From NCBI GenBank assembly GCA_005116895.1, contig SWDO01000021.1, positions 76,386 through 140,385 of the forward strand: a stretch of 64,000 bases of DNA. The letters run 5' to 3'. Position 1 is the first letter of the stretch. Every line of letters starts with the position of its first letter. This document shows positions 1 to 9,489 of this stretch, piece after piece. A model generated the notes under the pieces. The model saw nothing but the letters and a program-made list of their open reading frames with translations, had not been told where the DNA came from and did no database searches. Made by a program: the position numbers and the translations under genes. This DNA comes from Nitrospira sp. (lineage in GTDB: Bacteria > Nitrospirota > Nitrospiria > Nitrospirales > Nitrospiraceae).

Positions 1-149
1 CCCTGGCGGACTCAAGGGCAAGTGCCCTGCGACGGAACATGTCTGGTGGTTGAGCAAACTGCCGGGCTAGCAGCTTTGTGAACTTCAAATCGGAGAGAGG
101 ATAACTTAGAGATCGCGAGTCGCAGTTGATCAGGAAGAACTACTCCGCT

Positions 150-902
150 TTAGACCCCAATGGCCATGCGGACAGGATGAACGGTTTCCTGAATCCCGTA
201 GGGCCCAGCCGACTCCACCTGCTCGGGATCCGCATAGGTACCGAACATCCGATCCCATACCGTAAATAAGACCCCGAAATTTGCCCCCGCCTGCCCGACC
301 TCTTTTAGATGATGCACCCGATGATAGCGAGGCGTGACGACGAGCCACTCCAGTTTTCTCGATTGCCAGGTCACGTTCATGTGCATCCAGTTATTGGTCA
401 GGATCATCAGATAAGAATAAAGCGGAAAGAATAATGATGGCACTGGTTTAAGGAGCGGAAACGCCAGCAGATACGGGACACTGGCCAGGACGACTTGCGG
501 AAAACTCGCCCGAATACCGGCCAGCCAGTACAGCTCCGTTGGGGCATGGTGCCAGCGATGGATCGGCCAGACCCACGGCGTATGCCAGAGACGATGCATC
601 CAGTAGGCCAATCCGTCGAGGACAAGCAAGAAGACCACCAGCTTAAAGGCAAATGGCAGCGCCTGCCAACGCCAGTAGGAATAATGGGGAAACGGGATTC
701 GACTCGTCACCTGTGCGGCAAAGATAAAGAAGACTTGGTAGGTCAGGAAAGCCGCCACATCCTGCAGGAACACCTGACGATACAGAACTTGACGGGTGGG
801 CCACCAATACTCCAGTGCAAAAAAGACCAGCCCGATTCCCCAATACATGGCCAGCCACTCAAGCGAGATGTAATTGGCCAGCCAGTCGAACATTATTACC
901 AC
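150..902 (-). CDS. sterol desaturase / fatty acid hydroxylase superfamily membrane protein
   Basis: 250 aa ORF with several hydrophobic segments and histidine clusters HRLWH, HRWHH, HRVHH typical of the di-iron hydroxylase family. Confidence 0.85.
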   Translation of the reverse strand: MVIMFDWLANYISLEWLAMYWGIGLVFFALEYWWPTRQVLYRQVFLQDVAAFLTYQVFFIFAAQVTSRIPFPHYSYWRWQALPFAFKLVVFLLVLDGLAYWMHRLWHTPWVWPIHRWHHAPTELYWLAGIRASFPQVVLASVPYLLAFPLLKPVPSLFFPLYSYLMILTNNWMHMNVTWQSRKLEWLVVTPRYHRVHHLKEVGQAGANFGVLFTVWDRMFGTYADPEQVESAGPYGIQETVHPVRMAIGV

Positions 903-1076
903 TTACGAAATATGGCTTAGTGTGACAGCGAGATGTACCGTAGGCAGGAGGATCGCCCATCTTGAAGCGCTGGTCAAGTCGGCATAGGACTCCCTCCACC
1001 CTTCCTATGGGGGGGCAACTGCTATTTATCAAAATACTACCTGTGGAGGAGATGGGCACCAGCTCAGCGCACACTC

Positions 1077-2585
1077 TTGGCGGGGGGAGATAGGGACGAC
1101 TACACGCGATTCCGCACAGGCCTTGCCTCGGTTGGAGGGAAACTATTTTCCATTGGCGGAGGACAGAACACCGTTCCTGTCACGACCGTCGAAGAGTATG
1201 ATCCTGAGACTCAGAATTGGGCCTTACGAGCGCCTGTGGCTTCATCACGCGTCTCAGTTGCGGTCGGAGAAGCGCTGGGCAAGCTTTATGTGCTTGGTGG
1301 GTCATCCAATGTCGGCGAAACCTTTCCATCTCCCCTCACTACCGTAGAAGAAGGCACGCTCCCTCCCACTGGGTCTGTCCTTCAGATTCCTACCGGAGAT
1401 GCGGTCACAGCCGGCAATGGTCAAGTAACTATCCGCTGGAACCTTGTGGCTGGAGCAACATCCTATAACCTCTACATGGCCTCAGACATCAACTTTGATC
1501 GGAGCAACTATGCCAGCTTATCCGATGGGGCAAAGCTTGTTAGTGTAACGTCTCCCCATACAGTCGCAGGGTTGACCAACGGCAAAACCTACTACTTTTT
1601 CGTGACTGCGGCCGATACTGGCCGAGAGAGCGAAGAGTCTTTCGGATCTTCCGCTACTCCAACAGCCCCGCCTGGTCTCCTCTGGCGCACAAAGGCGTCG
1701 ATGCCGACACCTCGCCTTGAAGCCGGGGCTGCGGTCGTGGATGGCAAAGTCTATGTCGTCGGAGGATTTTCAGGAAGCGCACTGCCAGCAACTGAAGAAT
1801 ACGATCCGGTTACGGACGCGTGGACGACCAAAGCCGATATGCTCACTGCACGCCGCTCTCCGGTTGTGACAGCGGTAAACAACAAAATCTATGCAATCGG
1901 AGGAATGGATTACATTGATGTCAACCAAGTGACATACTCCTACGCAACTGAGGAGTTTGACCCGTTAACCAACACCTGGAACTCTAAGGCTTCAATGCCA
2001 GTCGGGAATTCTGTGAACCCCATTCTCGGCAATCGCTTTATCGCAGGCACGGCTGTTAACGGCAAGATCTATATCACTGTGTTCAACAATGGCGGCGCTC
2101 CACCAATTTCCTCAATGTTTGAGTACGATCCAACGTCGAACACCTGGGATACCAACAAATCCCCTGTCCCGTTCGGAAATGCTCAGTATACTGTGGCATC
2201 CGTGGGCGGAAAACTTTATGCACTCACCTCCGGTTCATTCGCAGAATATACGCCCGCGACCGATACATGGATCATTCGCCCTTCTCCTCCACAAACTCTT
2301 TCCCAAATGAGGCTCGTTGCGGCATCCGGAAAGAACACGCTATACGCGATTGGGGGCTATAGTACCTCGGACATCCATGACATCGTACAAGAATACGACC
2401 CCGTTTCCAATATTTGGACGACCCAGGTCTCTGTTCCTGTTCCAAGACATTCGACAACGATGGCTGAAGTAGGAGGAAAGGTCTACGTTTTCGGAGGCTC
2501 GCTTTTCCCCGATTTCGTCAATGTAGGAGGAGCCCCGACATTTGTTAGGCCACTTCCCCTTTCGGATGTAGAAGAAAGCCAGTGA
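1077..2585 (+). CDS. kelch-repeat beta-propeller protein with an internal fibronectin type III-like segment; possibly 5'-truncated
   Basis: Repeated GGKLY..GG / EEYDP.T..W kelch motifs; internal VTIRWNLVAGATSYNLYMA...TYYFFVTAAD resembles FN3. TTG start and no signal peptide. Confidence 0.8.
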   Translation: MAGGDRDDYTRFRTGLASVGGKLFSIGGGQNTVPVTTVEEYDPETQNWALRAPVASSRVSVAVGEALGKLYVLGGSSNVGETFPSPLTTVEEGTLPPTGSVLQIPTGDAVTAGNGQVTIRWNLVAGATSYNLYMASDINFDRSNYASLSDGAKLVSVTSPHTVAGLTNGKTYYFFVTAADTGRESEESFGSSATPTAPPGLLWRTKASMPTPRLEAGAAVVDGKVYVVGGFSGSALPATEEYDPVTDAWTTKADMLTARRSPVVTAVNNKIYAIGGMDYIDVNQVTYSYATEEFDPLTNTWNSKASMPVGNSVNPILGNRFIAGTAVNGKIYITVFNNGGAPPISSMFEYDPTSNTWDTNKSPVPFGNAQYTVASVGGKLYALTSGSFAEYTPATDTWIIRPSPPQTLSQMRLVAASGKNTLYAIGGYSTSDIHDIVQEYDPVSNIWTTQVSVPVPRHSTTMAEVGGKVYVFGGSLFPDFVNVGGAPTFVRPLPLSDVEESQ

Positions 2586-2620
2586 GGGTGTGCGCTGGCC
2601 AATATGATCTTGGAGGTGGG

Positions 2621-3712
2621 CTAGACGTTGAACCTAAAATATACGATATCCGCTTCTTTGATGACGTAATCCTTACCTTCCAGCCGGAACAACCCCTTCT
2701 CCTTCACCTTTGCCTCCGACCCACAGGCCAGGAGATCGTCATAGTGATAGACCTCGGCACGAATGAAGCCGCGTTCCATATCGGAGTGAATCTTGCCGGC
2801 CGCTTGCGGCGCTTTCATGCCTTTTGGGATGGGCCAGGCGCGAGATTCGATTTCGCCGGCGGTGAAGAAGGTAATCAGGTCCAGTAATGTATAGGCTTCG
2901 CGTGTCAGTCGGACCAGCCCCGATTCGGTCAGTCCGAGTTCTTTCAGGAAGTCCGCCCGCTCGCTGTCCGGCAGCGAGGAAAGTTCCGCTTCGAGTTGTC
3001 CGCAGATTGTCACAACGCGAGCCCCACGCTTCTCGGCAAAGTCGCGCACCGTCTTGACCATCGCGTCATCCGCGTTCTTCCCTTCGGATACGTTCGCAAG
3101 AAAGAGGACCGGCTTGGCGGACAGCAGCTGACATTCGGTGAGGATGACCCGTTCCTCAGTCGTGTATGGCAGGTTGCCCAGCCACTCGCCTTTGTCGAGC
3201 TGACCGATGAGTTTGGTGAGAAACTCCACTTCAAAGGCAGCTTTTTTGTCTCCAGCCCTAACTTTTTTCTCGGTTTTCTGCTTCCTCCGATCGAGCGTCT
3301 CTAGATCGGACAACATCAGTTCGGTTTCGATCACGCCAATATCCCGGAGCGGATCGACGCCCCCGCTGACATGGACGACATCGGTTCCCTGGAAACAGCG
3401 AACGACATGCAGCAACGCATCGACTTCGCGGATATGGCCGAGGAATTGATTCCCCAGTCCTTCGCCTTTGCTGGCTCCTTCCACGAGCCCGGCGATGTCG
3501 CGCACTTCCAGCGTGCTGTAGGTGGTTTTCTTCGAAACGAAGATTTCGGTTAGCTTAATGAGGCGAGGGTCGGGGACCAGGGCAATGCCGGTGTTCGGAT
3601 CGACGGTTGCGAACGGATAATTAGCCGCCAAGGCGCCGCTGCCGGTCAATGCATTGAAAACTGTTGTCTTGCCGACGTTTGGCAAACCAATCATCCCGCA
3701 ACAGAGACCCAT
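2621..3712 (-). CDS. ychF: redox-regulated ATPase YchF (Obg-family GTPase-like)
   Basis: MGLCCGMIGLPNVGKTTVFNALTG P-loop, 363 aa, C-terminal TGS-like region ending DIVYFRFNV. Confidence 0.95.
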   Translation of the reverse strand: MGLCCGMIGLPNVGKTTVFNALTGSGALAANYPFATVDPNTGIALVPDPRLIKLTEIFVSKKTTYSTLEVRDIAGLVEGASKGEGLGNQFLGHIREVDALLHVVRCFQGTDVVHVSGGVDPLRDIGVIETELMLSDLETLDRRKQKTEKKVRAGDKKAAFEVEFLTKLIGQLDKGEWLGNLPYTTEERVILTECQLLSAKPVLFLANVSEGKNADDAMVKTVRDFAEKRGARVVTICGQLEAELSSLPDSERADFLKELGLTESGLVRLTREAYTLLDLITFFTAGEIESRAWPIPKGMKAPQAAGKIHSDMERGFIRAEVYHYDDLLACGSEAKVKEKGLFRLEGKDYVIKEADIVYFRFNV

Positions 3713-4306
3713 TTATGTCGTCCCCTCCCCTTCGTCCACGACCTTCTCTCTGATATTAAACTGATTCATCGCGACATCCGGTCCACGATGGATAAGACAT
3801 TCCAATGCATCGACAGCCCGTGCCAGACAAGGCTCAATAATGGCCATCTCATCCTGAGTCACCCGCTCCAATACATAATCGGCAGAATTCTGACCAGGCG
3901 CGGGTCGACCGATTCCAATTTTCAATCGGATGAATTCTGGAGTCCCGAGTGCCTCTATGATGGACTTGATCCCGTTGTGTCCCCCATGGCCACCAGATAG
4001 CTTAATCCTGAGCCGCCCTGGCTCCAAATCCAGATCATCGTGTATGACAATGAGTTTATTGGGGGTGAGCTCGAATTCGCGGAAGAGGCCTTTCAAGGGA
4101 GGACCGGTCACATTCATCCAGTCGAGCAAGCCAGCCAGCTCGATCAATTCCCCTCCAAGTCGCCCAGATCCCCGCTGTGCGGTCCCACGCGGCGAAAGTC
4201 GGATCGACCATCGAGCGGCGGCCCGCTCGATGGTCCACATGCCGACATTGTGACGAGTCTGGGCATAGGCTTTCCCAGGATTGCCCAGTCCAACGAGCAG
4301 ATGCAA
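3713..4306 (-). CDS. pth: peptidyl-tRNA hydrolase
   Basis: LLVGLGNPGKAYAQTRHNVGMW, HDDLDLEPGRLRIKLSGGHGGHNGIKSI motifs. Confidence 0.95.
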   Translation of the reverse strand: MHLLVGLGNPGKAYAQTRHNVGMWTIERAAARWSIRLSPRGTAQRGSGRLGGELIELAGLLDWMNVTGPPLKGLFREFELTPNKLIVIHDDLDLEPGRLRIKLSGGHGGHNGIKSIIEALGTPEFIRLKIGIGRPAPGQNSADYVLERVTQDEMAIIEPCLARAVDALECLIHRGPDVAMNQFNIREKVVDEGEGTT

Positions 4307-4308
4307 CG

Positions 4309-5124
4309 TTACTTCTTCTTTTCAGCTTCTTTCTTGTCACCCTTCGGAGCCGCTGCAGCTTCTTTCTTTTCGCCACCCTTGGCATCACCGGCAGGCGCGA
4401 CCGCTCCAGCCTTGGCCGGTTCAGCACCCCCAGCGCCGTCAGCTCCTGCTTCCTTGCCTTTCGCCACGACTTCCGGTTCGCCCGCTGCTCCCACACCACT
4501 GGTGAGCAAGGCTTCGAGTTTGGCATCTGACATCGGTGCCGCGACACTGACCACCATTTGATCGGCATCATCCAGAAAACGGACACCTTCACGCACCACG
4601 AGTTCCTTCACATGAATGCCGCTAGCGATAGTCAAAGGGGAGGCATCGACCTCGATGTAATCGGGCAGTGCGGCTGGAAGACATTCGATGTGCACATCGC
4701 GCATGTTGTGGTGCAGCACACCACCTTCCTTCACCCCGGCTGGAATACTACCAATGACCTTAACCGGAACCTTCACTCTGATCGGTTTGCTCATAGAAAT
4801 CTCAAAGAGATCCGCGTGGAGGACAGCACCCGTCACCGGATCCACTTGATAATCACGCAAGAGCGCGGTGCGGTTCGGTTTGGACTTGGCTCCGTCCACC
4901 GTGAGCGAGATCAACGCGGTACTGCCGGCTTGAGACTTCAAAATTTTAATCAATCCCTCGGGATTGACAGTCAATAACAGGCATTCCCCTTGTCCGTAAA
5001 GCACGGCCGGAATTTTCCCTGCCCGCCGCATCGACCGTGCAGCTCCCTTGCCCGCTTGTTCTCTCACGGCCACTGTTAAATCGAATTTCATGATCTTCCT
5101 CCGTCTCCTCGACTGCTCACGCAA
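4309..5124 (-). CDS. rplY: 50S ribosomal protein L25/CTC with Ala/Lys/Glu-rich C-terminal tail
   Basis: L25 domain plus CTC domain; located between prs and pth; low-complexity tail AEPAKAG...KKEAEKKK. Confidence 0.9.
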   Translation of the reverse strand: MREQSRRRRKIMKFDLTVAVREQAGKGAARSMRRAGKIPAVLYGQGECLLLTVNPEGLIKILKSQAGSTALISLTVDGAKSKPNRTALLRDYQVDPVTGAVLHADLFEISMSKPIRVKVPVKVIGSIPAGVKEGGVLHHNMRDVHIECLPAALPDYIEVDASPLTIASGIHVKELVVREGVRFLDDADQMVVSVAAPMSDAKLEALLTSGVGAAGEPEVVAKGKEAGADGAGGAEPAKAGAVAPAGDAKGGEKKEAAAAPKGDKKEAEKKK

Positions 5125-5142
5125 GACCCAGTCCCGGCTGGG

Positions 5143-6078
5143 CTACGCAAATAATGAACTCACCGACTCATCTTCATGGATCCGTCTGATGGCTTCGCCT
5201 AAAAGCGGCGCCACCGACAACTGATGCAACTTCGGACAGGCCAACTCTTTTCCTCGCAGCGGAATCGTGTTGGTCACTACCACTTGGGACAGACAGGACA
5301 TCTGTAACCGTTCCAGTGCCGGCCCGGACAGCACCGCGTGCGTGCAGGCCGTGATCACCTCTCGAGCACCATGATCAAGACAAGCCTGAGCCCCTTGAAC
5401 AATGGTGCCTGCCGTATCGATCATGTCATCGAGGAGCAAGACGCTCTTCCCTTGCACATCTCCGATGATGTTCATGATTTGCGCTTGATTCGGACCTTCA
5501 CGTCGCTTGTCGATGATCGCCAGATTCGCCTGAAGGCGTTTGGCAAACGCCCTGGCCCGCTCCACGCCCCCAGCATCGGGCGAGACGACGACCAGATCCG
5601 CGATTTTCTTCTTCACAATGTAGTCCAGCAACACCGGAAGGGCGTACAAGTGATCGACTGGCACGTTAAAAAATCCCTGGATCTGCCCAGCATGAAGATC
5701 CATTGAGAGCACACGATCCGCGCCGGCAGTCGTAATCAAATCGGCAACGAGCTTCGCCGTGATCGGAACTCGTGGTTGGTCCTTGCGGTCCTGACGAGCA
5801 TATCCAAAATAAGGCACAACGGCAGTAATACGATTGGCCGACGAACGTTTCAACGCGTCGATGATGATCAACAACTCCATCAAGGAGTCGTTGACCGGTT
5901 GACAACAGGACTGCACAACGAACACGTCGGCGCCACGCACATTTTCGTCGATCTTGACCCGAATCTCTCCATCACTGAACGACGAAACTGTCGCTTCACC
6001 GAGCAGCCATGAACAAATGCCCAATGCAATTCTGAAAATGGCTCTATTCATGGGCCTTTCAAGAACTGGAACACGCAC
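5143..6078 (-). CDS. prs: ribose-phosphate pyrophosphokinase; N-terminus atypical
   Basis: [82 protein letters not shown]; but residues before [13 protein letters not shown] lack the usual KIFSGN-type start. Confidence 0.88.
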   Translation of the reverse strand: MRVPVLERPMNRAIFRIALGICSWLLGEATVSSFSDGEIRVKIDENVRGADVFVVQSCCQPVNDSLMELLIIIDALKRSSANRITAVVPYFGYARQDRKDQPRVPITAKLVADLITTAGADRVLSMDLHAGQIQGFFNVPVDHLYALPVLLDYIVKKKIADLVVVSPDAGGVERARAFAKRLQANLAIIDKRREGPNQAQIMNIIGDVQGKSVLLLDDMIDTAGTIVQGAQACLDHGAREVITACTHAVLSGPALERLQMSCLSQVVVTNTIPLRGKELACPKLHQLSVAPLLGEAIRRIHEDESVSSLFA

Positions 6079-6093
6079 TATTTGAGGCTCTGC

Positions 6094-6318
6094 TCAGTAG
6101 GAGAGATTGCCATCTGACGTTTCCACTACCAGATGAAAGTGGTTATCCATCAGGCGATAGGCATGGAGCAGGCGATCAAACCGGGAAACGACGCGTGACA
6201 GCACCGCGGGAAACTGCTGTCGGTCCTCGTCATCCAGTAAAATGTTCTGCCGAGCCTTGCCCCTGGCCGTGACGTGATAGAACTCCTCAGGGAATTCAAT
6301 GCGAAGCGGTCAAGCCAA
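6094..6318 (-). pseudogene. 5' fragment of a REP-associated tyrosine transposase (RAYT / IS200-like Y1 family)
   Basis: Manual minus-strand translation from TTG at 6318: (M)A*PLRIEFPEEFYHVTARGKARQNILLDDEDRQQFPAVLSRVVSRFDRLLHAYRLMDNHFHLVVETSDGNLSY*. TGA at codon 3; the reading frame ends just after the HFH motif. Confidence 0.88.
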
Positions 6319-6368
6319 GTAGGACAATCCATCTCACCATTGATGCACCGAACACAATATAACCCTCA

Positions 6369-7346
6369 TTGCGTTCATGTGTGTCACTTTTTTATTTTAA
6401 GGTGGGCAGGCGGCTAAACAGGAGCTATCATGAGAAGTCGCGCACTGGATTTCGGCTTCGAATTCGAGGAAGGTCACGTTGGGTGATACGGACAATACCA
6501 AGAACTCTGGCCTTGCTCAGTGTCATCCTCCCCGCATCGGCATGGCTGTTATTCGGCCACGTACGGGTGGAAGCTGCCAACCTAGAAACCGGGCTCCTGT
6601 GCAGCCAGTGCGAAGAGACCGATCGCTTCGTCCGATTGCAAGGTGCAGCGGTAGAGCCACGCATGGGAACCGCTCGACCGTTCACGCATCCGTTCGTCCT
6701 AAGTCCTGAAGAGTGGGTGTCCCTTCTCAGAGAGCTGCATGTCCAACGTCAAAGCCAAGGACTCCTGTTACGGGACCCACCCGGACCGATTATCCCGGCC
6801 TTCACGGCAGAAGAAATCGGTTATCTCAGCGCAACATTAAGCAAAGCCTTTGCCCAAGCAAAGCCCAATGAATGGGTGGTATTTGGTCTCAGTGGCCCGA
6901 CCACGCATGGGATGGCTAAAATTACGACAGGGGGATGGTTCGTGGAAGGATCTTCGCTCCACCTCATCTTGGCCAACTATCGGAAGGCTGTGACGATGCG
7001 GAGCACCCGTGAATCACTCTGGGAGCATCCGCTCCGCCCAGACGAGGGGGCTGACTACGATCTGGTTGCAGGGACTCATCATACAATCGTGCGCGACCCC
7101 ACTGTCAGTTCGAGTCTGTTCTCGTCCCCACCCGCCGAACTGGCTATTTCCTATCAGGCAGCCCTGTTGGGACAGACGATTGATGTTTCGACACTCAAAG
7201 CACCGGCCACACTCTCACCGAGGGTAGCCCCTGCCTCCATGTCGATCGAAGACCGACTCCGCGCACTGAAGCAGTTGCATGCCCAAGGGTTGATCACGGA
7301 AGAAGAATACCGCGCCAAAAAGCAGCAGATACTGGATCGGTTCTAA
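6369..7346 (+). CDS. uncharacterised exported protein with C-terminal SHOCT-like domain
   Basis: Hydrophobic segment TLALLSVILPASAWLLF near N-terminus; C-terminus SIEDRLRALKQLHAQGLITEEEYRAKKQQILDRF is SHOCT-like; start codon uncertain. Confidence 0.7.
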   Translation: MRSCVSLFYFKVGRRLNRSYHEKSRTGFRLRIRGRSRWVIRTIPRTLALLSVILPASAWLLFGHVRVEAANLETGLLCSQCEETDRFVRLQGAAVEPRMGTARPFTHPFVLSPEEWVSLLRELHVQRQSQGLLLRDPPGPIIPAFTAEEIGYLSATLSKAFAQAKPNEWVVFGLSGPTTHGMAKITTGGWFVEGSSLHLILANYRKAVTMRSTRESLWEHPLRPDEGADYDLVAGTHHTIVRDPTVSSSLFSSPPAELAISYQAALLGQTIDVSTLKAPATLSPRVAPASMSIEDRLRALKQLHAQGLITEEEYRAKKQQILDRF

Positions 7347-7478
7347 GCCATCGTAGACGTCCCGGCAAAGAGATCTAGAAACACACAACCCCTTTCAGTA
7401 AATTTAATGAGTTGGGGGCAGATCTTGTTCCGTGCGTCAACTTCCCTCTTCGACCCGATGGGCTACCTTGGTGGGTGC

Positions 7479-7597
7479 CTAGCCCGTCGCCATGGCCGTT
7501 TTCAACGATCGGACAAACTCGGCGACCTTCCCCACCATCCCGGGATCCTGTTGTTTCCACACAGACCTTGTCCCGATCTGCACAGCTCCAGCATTTA
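7479..7597 (-). pseudogene. diverged 3'-end fragment of trpA
   Basis: Minus-strand reading [24 protein letters not shown] is nearly identical to the C-terminus of trpA at 8686 ([24 protein letters not shown]); ungapped nucleotide match including the stop codon; upstream part (GAVQIGTRSVWK) more diverged. Confidence 0.85.
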
Positions 7598-8011
7598 GAT
7601 CAGCCCAGCCATGGCGGAACGGAACGCCCGTAAATCTTCGAGTCGAGTCGTGATGACGTCATACACCTGTCCATAGTCGATCTTCCAATACACGTGAACG
7701 AGCAAATTTCTGAAGCGCGCCATCTGCTGCAGGCGGCTGGAAAGATCCGTGGGGATGAGTCCTGCCTGTTCCAACGTGGCGAAGCAACCTGCATATTCTT
7801 CAGGCACTTGATGCAGTCGTTTCGCCGACACATGAAAGCACAAGGCCAACGCGGCCTCAATCGCGATCAGTAGTCGATAACAGGCCACATCACGGGTGTC
7901 TTGATTAGAAAGGAATGTCTCGCGAGACAGACGACCGATCTCTTCGAGCCGTCTCAACGATGTATCGATTTCAACGCAACGTGCCCGGATGAGGTCCGGA
8001 TTCAGGCTCAT
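7595..8011 (-). CDS. HepT-like HEPN-domain toxin (DUF86)
   Basis: 138 aa; FRNLLVHVYWKID matches the RX4HXY HEPN motif; directly follows a nucleotidyltransferase gene with overlapping ends. Confidence 0.88.
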   Translation of the reverse strand: MSLNPDLIRARCVEIDTSLRRLEEIGRLSRETFLSNQDTRDVACYRLLIAIEAALALCFHVSAKRLHQVPEEYAGCFATLEQAGLIPTDLSSRLQQMARFRNLLVHVYWKIDYGQVYDVITTRLEDLRAFRSAMAGLI

Positions 8012-8427
8012 GCGGCGAAGGCGTCCTTCGTGCCGTTGCAGAGGAATGGGGCAAGGTCAAGGTAGCGGCGGGCAACATCTTCCAGCATATCGGTCAAAAA
8101 TGTTTCGTCTCGACACAGTAACAGCCTCCCTCGCAGCACATGGTAGAGGAACGGCAGCGGCGCCTCATTGAGCACCCGAATATCAACCGGAAATCCCACA
8201 GCGGCTGAGAGCGTTACTAAAAGAGCATCCATCATGTTCATCTGCTGTGCAACCATCGGAACATCAAGATAAACCCCAACATCCACGTCATGAACCCTAT
8301 CGGACTCAAGCACCGACCCATACACATACGCAAAGCGCAGCCCCGATACCTTCGCCAATTCAACACGGAGCTTCGCCAGCACATCTTCTCGCTGCTCTGG
8401 ACGAATGGTATAGAGGGCTGTCTTCAT
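8008..8427 (-). CDS. MntA-like nucleotidyltransferase antitoxin
   Basis: YGSVLESDRVHDVDVGVYLD matches the GS-X10-DXD minimal nucleotidyltransferase signature; overlaps the HEPN gene by 4 bp. Confidence 0.88.
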   Translation of the reverse strand: MKTALYTIRPEQREDVLAKLRVELAKVSGLRFAYVYGSVLESDRVHDVDVGVYLDVPMVAQQMNMMDALLVTLSAAVGFPVDIRVLNEAPLPFLYHVLRGRLLLCRDETFLTDMLEDVARRYLDLAPFLCNGTKDAFAA

Positions 8428-8685
8428 GATGTCCCTGACTCCACCCAGTGCGCACCCTTCATTGGCGCTATCTTACACCGTCACTATCATGAGGACAAGA
8501 AACCCTGATCAGCATGGAGGAAACCAGCATGTCAGGGAAGGACTCGCCTCCGGTCGCGGTTCTGTCAGAGCTATGACTTATAGTGGGGTTGAATGAAGAC
8601 AAGCATCGGTCGCTAAATAAACGCGCATACGCATGCGACGAGATATCACGACCTTCAGCCAATCATGCAGTGTGTAGCCACACCA

Positions 8686-9489
8686 CTAGCCTGTGGCCAT
8701 GGCTGATTTCAGTGATCGGACAAACTCGGCGACGTTCCCGATCATCTTGGGATCTTGCTGGTGGGACGCAATACGTTTCACGATAGCGCTACCGACAATC
8801 ACCCCATCCGCCACCTTCGACACCCGCGCCGCATCCTCCGGCGTCGCCACTCCGAACCCGACGGCGACTGGAGCGGTGGAGACTTTCCGGAGTTTTTTGA
8901 CATTGTCTTGGACGTCGCCCACGTTGCTCAACTTCGACCCGGTAATGCCAGTCAGCGAAACGTAGTAGACAAATCCATGCGACTCTCTCGCCACAAGTTT
9001 TCGCCGGCTGGGTGTGCTGGTCGGCGCCAACAGGAAAATGAGCGGCAGTCCGGCTGCATCCGCCGGGCCTTTGAGCGGCCCCGCTTCATCCGGCGGCATA
9101 TCGGGGACAATCAACCCATCCACTCCCGCGGTTGATGCAGCCTTGCAAAACTGATCACAGCCCATGGCGTGGATGGAGTTGTAGTACAACATCAACACGA
9201 TGGGAATGTTCGTCCGCTTCCTGAGCGAGGTCACTGAAGCCAGGATTTTCCGCAGTGTTGTGCCGCTCTTCAAAGCCCGCTCAGCGGCCTGCTGAATGAC
9301 CGGCCCATCGGCAATCGGATCGGAGAAGGGCACGCCCAATTCGATGACGTCAGCGCCTGCCTGCTCTAGGGCCACGACCAACTGTTCTGTTTCAGCCAAT
9401 CCAGGATCCCCGGCCATAAGGTAGGCAATGAGCGCTTTCTCCTTCTTATCACGCAATCTCTGAAACGTGGTTTCCAGCCGTCGGCTCAT
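8686..9489 (-). CDS. trpA: tryptophan synthase alpha subunit
   Basis: [31 protein letters not shown], TrpA-specific motifs. Confidence 0.96.
   Translation of the reverse strand: MSRRLETTFQRLRDKKEKALIAYLMAGDPGLAETEQLVVALEQAGADVIELGVPFSDPIADGPVIQQAAERALKSGTTLRKILASVTSLRKRTNIPIVLMLYYNSIHAMGCDQFCKAASTAGVDGLIVPDMPPDEAGPLKGPADAAGLPLIFLLAPTSTPSRRKLVARESHGFVYYVSLTGITGSKLSNVGDVQDNVKKLRKVSTAPVAVGFGVATPEDAARVSKVADGVIVGSAIVKRIASHQQDPKMIGNVAEFVRSLKSAMATG

Noticed and set aside
4056-4592. 178-aa minus ORF across rplY/pth
   Set aside because: Alternate frame of two confident genes; basic composition typical of a spurious ORF.
8500-8560. Inverted repeat CCCTGA...TCAGGG upstream of mntA
   Set aside because: Short arms with a long loop; could occur by chance and no U-tract follows.
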